DNA of 64,000 nt. Origin: a virus. The stretch covers positions 33,369 through 97,368 of IMG/VR virus record IMGVR_UViG_3300025276_000026, one strand, 5' to 3'. The notes under the pieces are model-generated. The model saw nothing but the letters and a program-made list of their open reading frames with translations. It had not been told where the DNA came from and ran no database searches. Below, piece by piece: positions 17,400-23,314 of the stretch. The position numbers were made by a program, and so were the translations under genes. Each line of letters begins with the position of its first letter. The stretch's first letter is position 1.

Positions 17400-17652
17400 T
17401 CTGTGACTCCTGCTTCTTGCTGTTCTCTTTCATTTCGAGAACCACATTTACTTTCTGCTGTAAACGGATTAAATCTTGGTCTAACATTCTGACTTGGTCA
17501 ATAACTTTAATCAATGCAAAATGCTGTTTCTCTATCTCGGGTTCTAGTTTTTCACCTACGAACCACCAAATAAAATATATGAAATATCCTAGACCCACCA
17601 TCATTACAATTGGGAATCCGTAATCAGATATTACTTGAACGAGACCTTCCAT
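17377..17652 (-). CDS. Membrane protein with coiled-coil tail, 91 aa
   Basis: One N-terminal TM (FPIVMMVGLGYFIYFIWWFV) and then a charged coiled coil (HFALIKVIDQVRMLDQDLIR). The N-terminal pattern (hydrophobic, G, PI, MVGLGYFI) resembles the next upstream protein at 17653-17949, so the two may be paralogues. It overlaps csgF by 23 bases. A holin or a CsgE substitute are both possible roles; no CsgE homologue is visible in the window. Confidence 0.6.
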   Translation of the reverse strand: MEGLVQVISDYGFPIVMMVGLGYFIYFIWWFVGEKLEPEIEKQHFALIKVIDQVRMLDQDLIRLQQKVNVVLEMKENSKKQESQNVEKNRK

Positions 17653-17949
17653 TTAGTCTCTCCTTACATCTAGTTTACCGTCTTCTATAAAGTTCTCTGC
17701 TCTTGCAACCCTGTCTATATCGGGTCTAAGTTCTAACGCTGCAGAGACTAGTAAATCTATCTTAATCATTTCATTGGACATTGTTCTTGCACGATTCTCT
17801 AGGGATGTACAGAACATTGTAAGGGTTTTGATATCATCAACAACACCTTCAAGTATTTGTTTTATGACAAGGAATATGAAAAAGCCCATTACTAAACTTC
17901 CAGCAATCGGAGCTCCCACTTCACCTATCAATACAAATATATCATTCAT
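17653..17949 (-). CDS. Membrane protein with helical tail, 98 aa
   Basis: N-terminal TM (PIAGSLVMGFFIFLVIKQIL) then a helical, charged tail (LENRARTMSNEMIKIDLLV). Likely a paralogue of the 91 aa protein downstream and head of the curli transcription unit. A CATAAATA-type sequence lies just upstream. Not recognised as a known family. Confidence 0.6.
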   Translation of the reverse strand: MNDIFVLIGEVGAPIAGSLVMGFFIFLVIKQILEGVVDDIKTLTMFCTSLENRARTMSNEMIKIDLLVSAALELRPDIDRVARAENFIEDGKLDVRRD

Positions 17950-17989
17950 GCATTTATTTATGTTTTTTCTTTATTAGTAAGCACTTACA

Positions 17990-18027
17990 TGGGCTAAAAA
18001 AAAGAGACGTTTCCATCTCTTTTTCAA
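17990..18027 (-). terminator. Rho-independent terminator after the SAP-like membrane gene
   Basis: On the minus strand AAAGAGA and TCTCTTT pair around TGGAAACG and a run of T follows. It separates the replication cluster from the curli island, which supports the island being a separate unit. Confidence 0.75.
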
Positions 18028-18039
18028 ACTCGTATAGAG

Positions 18040-18288
18040 TTACTTCAATTGTTCACGGATTTCACTAATCACAGCAGCCTTGGAGCCAGACTTCTTAACC
18101 TTAAGGTTCTTCTTGTCTGCAAGTTCTACTAGTTGATTCTTAGTCAATTTCTTAAGGTCTGCAACGGTAGTTGGTTTCTCTTGAGTTGACTTGGTCGCTG
18201 GTTTCGAAACGGCTTGTTTCTTGTCACCTTTGACAGCGAAAAACAAGAATGCAACAGCGAGTATTGCTACTATAACTATTCCGTCCAT
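18040..18288 (-). CDS. Membrane-anchored protein with SAP/HeH-like C-terminus, 82 aa
   Basis: N-terminal TM (IVIVAILAVAFLFFAV), a Lys/Thr/Pro linker, then a helix-extended-helix module: VADLKKLTKNQLVELADKKN followed by VKKSGSKAAVISEIREQL. SAP/HeH modules usually bind DNA, so it could tether DNA to the membrane. The Shine-Dalgarno TAGGAGAAC precedes the ATG. Function not established. Confidence 0.65.
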   Translation of the reverse strand: MDGIVIVAILAVAFLFFAVKGDKKQAVSKPATKSTQEKPTTVADLKKLTKNQLVELADKKNLKVKKSGSKAAVISEIREQLK

Positions 18289-18302
18289 AATGTTCTCCTA
18301 AT

Positions 18303-18497
18303 TTATTTATCCAACAATGGATTTTTATCTTTTGCTTTACCAATGGCAAGTGCAAAGACTTCTATGTATTTATAGCACTTCGCCCAGACGGCATCGTCCT
18401 TCGGTGTGTCGGTCATCATTACAATGACTGAACATATAGATATGATTGCTGGTATCGCTGACATGAATGCCCAGATACTACTGATTAAATCCCACAT
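18303..18497 (-). CDS. Small membrane protein, possible holin, 64 aa
   Basis: The N-terminus is strongly hydrophobic (SSIWAFMSAIPAIISICSVI) and the C-terminal half is polar with a short helix. It has a good Shine-Dalgarno (TAGGAGAAACTT). Size and topology fit a small holin but there is no family match, and it lies next to regA rather than to lysozyme. Confidence 0.55.
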   Translation of the reverse strand: MWDLISSIWAFMSAIPAIISICSVIVMMTDTPKDDAVWAKCYKYIEVFALAIGKAKDKNPLLDK

Positions 18498-18532
18498 AAG
18501 TTTCTCCTATTAAAGTTAACAGAAGTATTTAT

Positions 18533-18943
18533 CTATTTAGTACCACCAATGGAGTACTTTGTTGTAAGTTTCCAGTTAGTTTTTTCTTTGTAAGGTATAA
18601 TTTTGATTTGTGAAAGGGGTGCAGTTGGTTCTTCTATCATAGAAGGTGTAACTACTGTGACAAGTTTCCACTGTGCTAGCAGCTGACAGATAGTGTTTCT
18701 TCTACCTATATCAGACTCATCTATGTTAGTGGGTTTACCGTCGAGTTTGAATAACTCTTTGAAGTGAGTGATGTAATACTTACCACGTTTGTGTAGTATG
18801 TGACAAGATTGAAATAACTCTTGGTCTCTTCTAGATGCAACACCTATGCGTGAAAGTGTCTCCCTAATCTTTAGGAAGTCGTCTTTTTCGGGGAAGGTTA
18901 CCTCAACGAGGTCTTTTACTATTTTTTCTTGTCCATCATCCAT
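18533..18943 (-). CDS. regA: RegA translational repressor
   Basis: RNA-binding protein that blocks ribosome access to early mRNAs. It matches T4 RegA over its length: FLKIRETLSRIGVASRRDQE, LFQSCHILHKRGKYYITHFK, LFKLDGKPTNIDESD, RRNTICQLLAQW and the C-terminal WKLTTKYSIGGTK. It has a slightly longer N-terminus than T4. The ATG at 18943 overlaps the gp62 stop in ATGGATGA. The order gp45-gp44-gp62-regA is as in T4, where RegA represses this same transcript. Confidence 0.92.
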   Translation of the reverse strand: MDDGQEKIVKDLVEVTFPEKDDFLKIRETLSRIGVASRRDQELFQSCHILHKRGKYYITHFKELFKLDGKPTNIDESDIGRRNTICQLLAQWKLVTVVTPSMIEEPTAPLSQIKIIPYKEKTNWKLTTKYSIGGTK

Positions 18944-19334
18944 TGTTATTACCACCAATATTCATTCTGTTCTTCAACTCACGTATTTCTTTATCAGACA
19001 ATAGAGTAAACAATTCTTTTGCTTCTCTTGTTGACATCTGATAATAGTCTTTTACGACAGTGAGTTTTTTACTAACGTATGGTTTAGCCCATTTTGAAAA
19101 TCTCTGTCGTTTTCGTAAAGTATTTAGGAAAAATACGTATTGAAGACGATTGTCTAGACCGTGGCGACAGTTCATTTCGTTAGTAAAGAAAACAGAATCT
19201 TGGTGGTAAGACAAAGATTTGTTTATAAGGAATGGTTGATATGCTTTCTCTTCGATATCATCAACCATGATATCTTTTTTGTCGGAAGAGACCGACTTAA
19301 CAAAGTCAAAAGGATTTCGTTTGTTAGGGTTCAT
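18936..19334 (-). CDS. 62: Clamp loader small subunit gp62
   Basis: 132 aa (T4: 187). It has NPFDFVKSVSSDKKDIM at the N-terminus, the family segment FLINKSLSYHQDSVFFTNEM followed by NCRHGLDNRLQYVFFLN, then RKRQRFSKWAKP. With gp44 it loads the gp45 clamp onto primer ends. The start overlaps the preceding stop as TAATG and its end overlaps regA, so translation is coupled throughout. Confidence 0.88.
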   Translation of the reverse strand: MNPNKRNPFDFVKSVSSDKKDIMVDDIEEKAYQPFLINKSLSYHQDSVFFTNEMNCRHGLDNRLQYVFFLNTLRKRQRFSKWAKPYVSKKLTVVKDYYQMSTREAKELFTLLSDKEIRELKNRMNIGGNNNG

Positions 19335-19600
19335 TACTTACCTGTTACAGCAGAAAATGAATTGAGTAGGTCATCACCATAAAGAGGTTCACCAAAGAAA
19401 ACAATTTCACCTGTCTCTCTAATCTCTCTCTTGACGACACCGTTGTTGTATTCAATATCCAATACTGAACCATCGTTTCCCCTAGTGTCGTACCAGCAGG
19501 AGTTTAAGGAATGTGCGTGAAGGGATTTGACCTTGTTAGACCACTCCTCTGCGAGAAGTAATCGTCTTTGTTTGTCTACTACTGAATCGTATTCACTCAT
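19334..19600 (-). CDS. Hypothetical protein in the clamp-loader operon, 88 aa
   Basis: Not recognised. It begins MSEYDSVVDKQRRLLLAEEW, then has a compact beta-rich stretch (SVLDIEYNNGVVKREIRE, TGEIVFFGEPLYG). It sits between gp44 and gp62 in the replication operon, overlapping a micro-ORF upstream and gp62 downstream, so it is made in step with the clamp loader. Confidence 0.65.
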   Translation of the reverse strand: MSEYDSVVDKQRRLLLAEEWSNKVKSLHAHSLNSCWYDTRGNDGSVLDIEYNNGVVKREIRETGEIVFFGEPLYGDDLLNSFSAVTGK

Positions 19601-19674
19601 TTTTTAATCCCCCATCCTAGGCACCAACAAGTGGTGACTGTAATTGCAAGTAGTAACATCACTACATCAATCAT
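19597..19674 (-). CDS. 25-residue membrane micropeptide between gp44 and the 88 aa gene
   Basis: The frame reads MIDVVMLLLAITVTTCWCLG plus five more residues, one hydrophobic segment with two Cys. Its ATG overlaps the gp44 stop (ATGA) and its own TGA overlaps the next ATG (ATGA). Such a double 4-base overlap, leaving no non-coding bases, argues that it is really translated. No function known. Confidence 0.55.
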   Translation of the reverse strand: MIDVVMLLLAITVTTCWCLGWGIKK

Positions 19675-20609
19675 TTGAATTTGCATTCTCCCATGACTTC
19701 TGTTAGACATGCAACAAAGTTAATCTCTGAGTCCATTGCAAAAGCTGCTTTGTATTGATAGTCTGCAATTATTAAAACTGCAGCTGGTATTGATTGTGGT
19801 TCGAGTTTAGTTTCAAGTGCATTGAAAACTTTTCGGAATAATGTATTGAAGTCATTGTCGGAATTAGTTCCAACCCACTTCCTCATTGCCGACCAGTTCT
19901 TTGACTTAATCATATCGACCAGTGGTGTTAACTTCTCTTCCGATAAGGTTGAGATGAGTCCACTATCAATTACACCACTTACACCGTAACGTTGAATCTC
20001 ATTGAGACATCTACGGAAATCGGGGAAGAACTTCATGATTAATTCTGCAAGGACTTTAGGGTCTGCCTCAATCTTTTCTATCTCACAAATGTTCTTACAT
20101 CTTGACAACATCTGTTGTGCAAGTTGAGGTCTTTGTGTTGGTGTTATTGAAAAATCTATAACTGTAGTTCTAGAATGTAATGGTGGAATAATTCTATTCT
20201 TGTAATTACATGTAAAGATAAATCTACAATTGGACGAGAACTCTTCTATGAAGTTTCTCAAAGCTGGTTGAACTGAGTCTGCAGATATGTAATCTGCTTC
20301 GTCTAAGATAACGACCTTTGCACCACCCGATAATGAAACCGAAGATGCAAAGTTCTTAATCTTTGTTCTGAGTGTGTCAATCAAACGTCCTTCATCGGAA
20401 CCGTTGATTACTATAAAGTCTGCATCGAGTTCATTACACAATGCTTTTGCAACCGTTGTTTTACCAACACCTGCTGACCCACACAATAATAGGTTAGGTA
20501 TCTCTCCCTGCTTTACAAATTCCTTAAAGGTTTCTTTAAGTTCTTTTGGTAGTATGGTGTCCTCAATTGTTTGAGGACGATACTTTTCTACATAGAGAAA
20601 TTCATTCAT
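19671..20609 (-). CDS. 44: Clamp loader ATPase gp44
   Basis: About 312 aa AAA+ subunit. N-terminal YVEKYRPQTIEDTILP, Walker A CGSAGVGKTT, Walker B VVILDEADYIS, sensor 1 FIFTCNYKNRIIPPLHSR, and the C-terminal collar helices. It uses ATP to open and load the gp45 clamp. The ATG at 20609 is set by homology (MNEFLYVEKYRP); it has no Shine-Dalgarno, but overlaps the stop of a 40 aa micro-ORF (ATGA), which explains how ribosomes reach it. Confidence 0.95.
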   Translation of the reverse strand: MNEFLYVEKYRPQTIEDTILPKELKETFKEFVKQGEIPNLLLCGSAGVGKTTVAKALCNELDADFIVINGSDEGRLIDTLRTKIKNFASSVSLSGGAKVVILDEADYISADSVQPALRNFIEEFSSNCRFIFTCNYKNRIIPPLHSRTTVIDFSITPTQRPQLAQQMLSRCKNICEIEKIEADPKVLAELIMKFFPDFRRCLNEIQRYGVSGVIDSGLISTLSEEKLTPLVDMIKSKNWSAMRKWVGTNSDNDFNTLFRKVFNALETKLEPQSIPAAVLIIADYQYKAAFAMDSEINFVACLTEVMGECKFK

Positions 20610-20728
20610 AGGAGCAAACCCCCCACCGAGTTTGCAGTGCAGACAACCCATTGATGAGTGAAGTCTACTCCCGCGTATATTGCAGAGACTGGCACAATAT
20701 TCACACTATTAATATATAGGTTAGGCAT
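20606..20728 (-). CDS. 40-residue micro-ORF coupling gp45 to gp44
   Basis: It fills exactly the space between the clamp and gp44. It begins MPNLYINSVNIVPVSAIYAG and ends in VGGLLL. Its ATG lies within the last codons of gp45 and its TGA overlaps the gp44 ATG. It may be a real small protein or a translated leader whose passage regulates gp44 output. In T4 this junction is controlled by RegA. Confidence 0.5.
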   Translation of the reverse strand: MPNLYINSVNIVPVSAIYAGVDFTHQWVVCTANSVGGLLL

Positions 20729-21389
20729 TGTATTTGCTGTCTGGCTCCAGTGCAATAAAGTACTCAAGTTCTACATCTACATTATTGAAATGAGATATAC
20801 CTTTTGATGATACTTGAACATCATAGTTACCGTCTAGAATTTTAAGATTCTCCATCTTGAAATTCATTTCATAAGATGTACCATCACTCTCTGCTTCTAC
20901 GATTCTTGAGAACGTATTAGAAGAAGGACTCTTCTTATCTGTAACAACTAATGTTACGACTGTACCATCTGACTTAAGAACTAAATCATTAACACCTAGA
21001 ACTGCAGCTGCTTTCTTCAAGTCACCTAACAATGTGGATGTTACTTTGAATTCAATCTCTGCCTCTGGCATAGTTATCATCTTGTCGGGTGCAGTCACCA
21101 TACCTTCCGCTGCATAGAAATATGCGAGAGAGGAATTGTTATCTGCCACAGACAATGACGAAGCATTGAATTGGAAGTCGGGGTCATCCATTAAGGATGT
21201 TGCACCTAAGAATTCTGGCAAGTTGTATATACTGAAGTCTTGAGGGAATTCCTCAGACACAGTTGCAACTGCAAGAATGTTTTTCATATTGGAAATAGTT
21301 TCCAGTTTGTTGCCTGTTTTGACTCGAATGCCCGAGTTTATAGTCGAGAAGTTCTTTAGAACATCTTTTGTATCATTACTAATTTTCAT
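20721..21389 (-). CDS. 45: Sliding clamp gp45
   Basis: 222 aa trimeric processivity clamp. The N-terminus ISNDTKDVLKNFSTINSGI and the C-terminus FIALEPDSKYNA match T4 gp45 (LSKDTTALLKNFATINSGI; VVALEADS). In T4-like phages it also acts as the mobile enhancer of gp55-dependent late transcription. The start is taken at ATG 21389; a GTG lies directly before it. Confidence 0.95.
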   Translation of the reverse strand: MKISNDTKDVLKNFSTINSGIRVKTGNKLETISNMKNILAVATVSEEFPQDFSIYNLPEFLGATSLMDDPDFQFNASSLSVADNNSSLAYFYAAEGMVTAPDKMITMPEAEIEFKVTSTLLGDLKKAAAVLGVNDLVLKSDGTVVTLVVTDKKSPSSNTFSRIVEAESDGTSYEMNFKMENLKILDGNYDVQVSSKGISHFNNVDVELEYFIALEPDSKYNA

Positions 21390-21391
21390 CA

Positions 21392-21715
21392 CTAGTTAGT
21401 CTCCTTTTTGTAGCCCGATTCCTCGAGCAATAATTTATCGTGGTTGTTAAGGGCAAGGAATCCATAATGGATTACCTTCAATAGGTCGGCACGATTCTTC
21501 CCACCCTTTTTCCCATATCTCTGGGCATATTTCATAATATTCCCAACACAGAATCCTTCACCGTGACCTGCGTCCATGATAAACTCTGTTGCTTGATATT
21601 TGTTAAGACTATAATGTTGGTCGTAAGTCGAGTCAACATATGAAGTGAACTCCTTTAAGAGTTCTCCTTCATTGTATTTGTAGTCTACAGTCTTAATAGT
21701 TTTATTCCAATACAT
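21392..21715 (-). CDS. DUF3310-like protein
   Basis: 107 aa. The segment YQATEFIMDAGHGEGFCVGN followed by IMKYAQRYGKKGGKNRADLL is the short helical pattern of the DUF3310 family found in many phages (GN-x-x-KY-x-x-R-x-x-KGG-x-x-DL). Some members are annotated as nucleotide kinases without good support. It lies just upstream of the clamp gene and shares its operon. Confidence 0.6.
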   Translation of the reverse strand: MYWNKTIKTVDYKYNEGELLKEFTSYVDSTYDQHYSLNKYQATEFIMDAGHGEGFCVGNIMKYAQRYGKKGGKNRADLLKVIHYGFLALNNHDKLLLEESGYKKETN

Positions 21716-21730
21716 GATACTAGTATACTC

Positions 21731-22969
21731 CTAGTAGTCCGATTGGTCAATAGTGTTTTCTGAACTTTCTGCATTCAAGTCGATGCCTGCATCAATCTTG
21801 GAGTAGAGGTCAAGAATACTGTTTCTAGTTTCTTCGTCGAACCTAGAGATACACATTGTAATTGACTTGAGTTTGTCATTGAACATTCTGAATGCATTGA
21901 CAATGTGAACAAGTCTTCTAGTCGTAACAACATCGTCGATACCACCTTCGTAATATGTTTTTCTAATGATGTCAGCCCAGTCAACAAGTTTCTCACAGAA
22001 CTCTGTGTCAACTTCACCAGTAAGACCCATCTCTTTTGTAAGGATTGTCTTCTCAATTTTCACTGGTGGATATTCTTGTTGCATCGTAATTGCAAACCTT
22101 TCCAACATCGCTTCGTTCATGATTTGAGTTCCAATGAACTTTCCATCGTCTGAACCTTGACCTTTAGTGTTTGCAGTTGCAAGAACTGTAAACCCAGCAG
22201 TAGGTGAAACCCACTCACCAGTCTTCTTAATAAGGTAACCTTTACCTTCTAGAACTGATTGTAGACACATCAACTTGTTAGAACCTAAGTCCACTTCGTC
22301 AAGAAGTAACACGGCACCTTTTCTCATTGCTTTGATAACTGGGCCTTCTCTAAAGATGACGTTACCATTCTGCAAAGTGTGACCACCCATTAGGTCGTCC
22401 TCATCGGTCTCGATAGTAATGTTAACTCTGTAAAGTTCTCTCTTCAATTGAGCACAAGTTTGTTCTATCATTAACGTTTTACCATTACCACTCAGACCAG
22501 TAACGAATACTGGAAAGAACAATTTGGATTTGATAATGTTCTTGACATCTTTGAAATGTCCGAAAGGAACATAGTTAGACATAATCTCGGGGATGATTTT
22601 AACACCATCGTCGAGTAGATTGACTGACTCTGTTTGAGCTGCAACTGGCATATTACTTGGGGAAGCAATTGATGTAATTGGAGCAGCCTTTGTAGAAACT
22701 GCAACTGGAACATCATCTGAATACCCACCGTTATAACCAGTGATAACTGCTTGAAGGTTGTACAACAAAGGCCCAGTCTCTTGGGTTTCTTTGAAGTCAT
22801 ACTTCGAGGATTTTATCCATGAAGGGAAATATCCATCAAAGGCATCTTTGATTTCTTTCCTTCCAAAGGAAGTTTGGTTAGGGAATTTCGTAACGAGTTC
22901 TCCCAAAAACTCAGCCCTGTCGGGTGTGTAAGAAAATTTCTTACCGTTAACATCAATTGAATTTGTCAT
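21731..22969 (-). CDS. cobS: MoxR/CobS-like AAA+ ATPase
   Basis: About 412 aa. Walker A GLSGNGKT, Walker B AVLLLDEVD, sensor segment FTVLATANTKGQG. The MGGHTLQNG loop and the AMLERFAIT segment are typical of MoxR/CbbQ/CobS ATPases. In marine phages this gene is usually called cobS, but no cobalamin genes are here; its partner is the VWA protein at 23314-25683, as in MoxR-VWA chaperone pairs that remodel other proteins. The ATG at 22969 has AAGGAGA before it; the longer frame runs into the promoter. Confidence 0.88.
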   Translation of the reverse strand: MTNSIDVNGKKFSYTPDRAEFLGELVTKFPNQTSFGRKEIKDAFDGYFPSWIKSSKYDFKETQETGPLLYNLQAVITGYNGGYSDDVPVAVSTKAAPITSIASPSNMPVAAQTESVNLLDDGVKIIPEIMSNYVPFGHFKDVKNIIKSKLFFPVFVTGLSGNGKTLMIEQTCAQLKRELYRVNITIETDEDDLMGGHTLQNGNVIFREGPVIKAMRKGAVLLLDEVDLGSNKLMCLQSVLEGKGYLIKKTGEWVSPTAGFTVLATANTKGQGSDDGKFIGTQIMNEAMLERFAITMQQEYPPVKIEKTILTKEMGLTGEVDTEFCEKLVDWADIIRKTYYEGGIDDVVTTRRLVHIVNAFRMFNDKLKSITMCISRFDEETRNSILDLYSKIDAGIDLNAESSENTIDQSDY

Positions 22970-23009
22970 ATAGTCTCCTTGTCTTTCAATTTGTTTTCTC
23001 ATCATGTAT

Positions 23010-23039
23010 ATAATAACAAAAAGCTGGGGGCATTGTCAA
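23010..23039 (-). promoter_or_regulatory. Early promoter for the CobS-like gene
   Basis: The minus strand reads TTGACA (23034-23039), 18 bases ending AGCTTTTTGT, then TATTAT (23010-23015). It shares its spacer with the promoters at 26546 and 38260. Confidence 0.7.
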
Positions 23040-23041
23040 GG

Positions 23042-23314
23042 CTACTTTAGCGACTCGAATCTAGTTCCCATTTTCTCTAAGCATTTCACAACGCCCTTCT
23101 TGTTTCTTTCGGTCAAATAGTTCTCACCTTTGTTGACCCATATTCTGAATGCAAAGCATTCCTTTTCTTCAGACTTACATTCTTGTATCTTTGGACAATC
23201 ATGGAATGTACATGGGGCAGGCCCAACATCCATAACTGCATCTGCAAATTTGGAATAGTCTGATTGGTGGTTTATGTAATACGCCTCGTCTACTCTAAGT
23301 GGGTCTCTATTCAT
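23042..23314 (-). CDS. Cysteine-rich conserved hypothetical, 90 aa
   Basis: It contains four cysteines in CTFHDCPKIQECKSEEKEC plus one near the end, a possible metal site. It begins MNRDPLRVDEAYYINHQ. It lies between the VWA protein (1-base overlap) and the CobS-like ATPase, so it may belong to that complex. Function unknown. Confidence 0.65.
   Translation of the reverse strand: MNRDPLRVDEAYYINHQSDYSKFADAVMDVGPAPCTFHDCPKIQECKSEEKECFAFRIWVNKGENYLTERNKKGVVKCLEKMGTRFESLK

Noticed and set aside
18366-18373. TATAAATA inside the 64 aa gene, and further copies near 47100, 47352 and 49097
   Set aside because: They lie inside coding sequence with no gene start at a suitable distance; likely chance matches in AT-rich DNA.
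21731-22969. Cobalamin biosynthesis role (CobS)
   Set aside because: No other cobalamin gene is present, and the partner gene is a VWA protein as in MoxR systems. The symbol is kept only as the name in common use.
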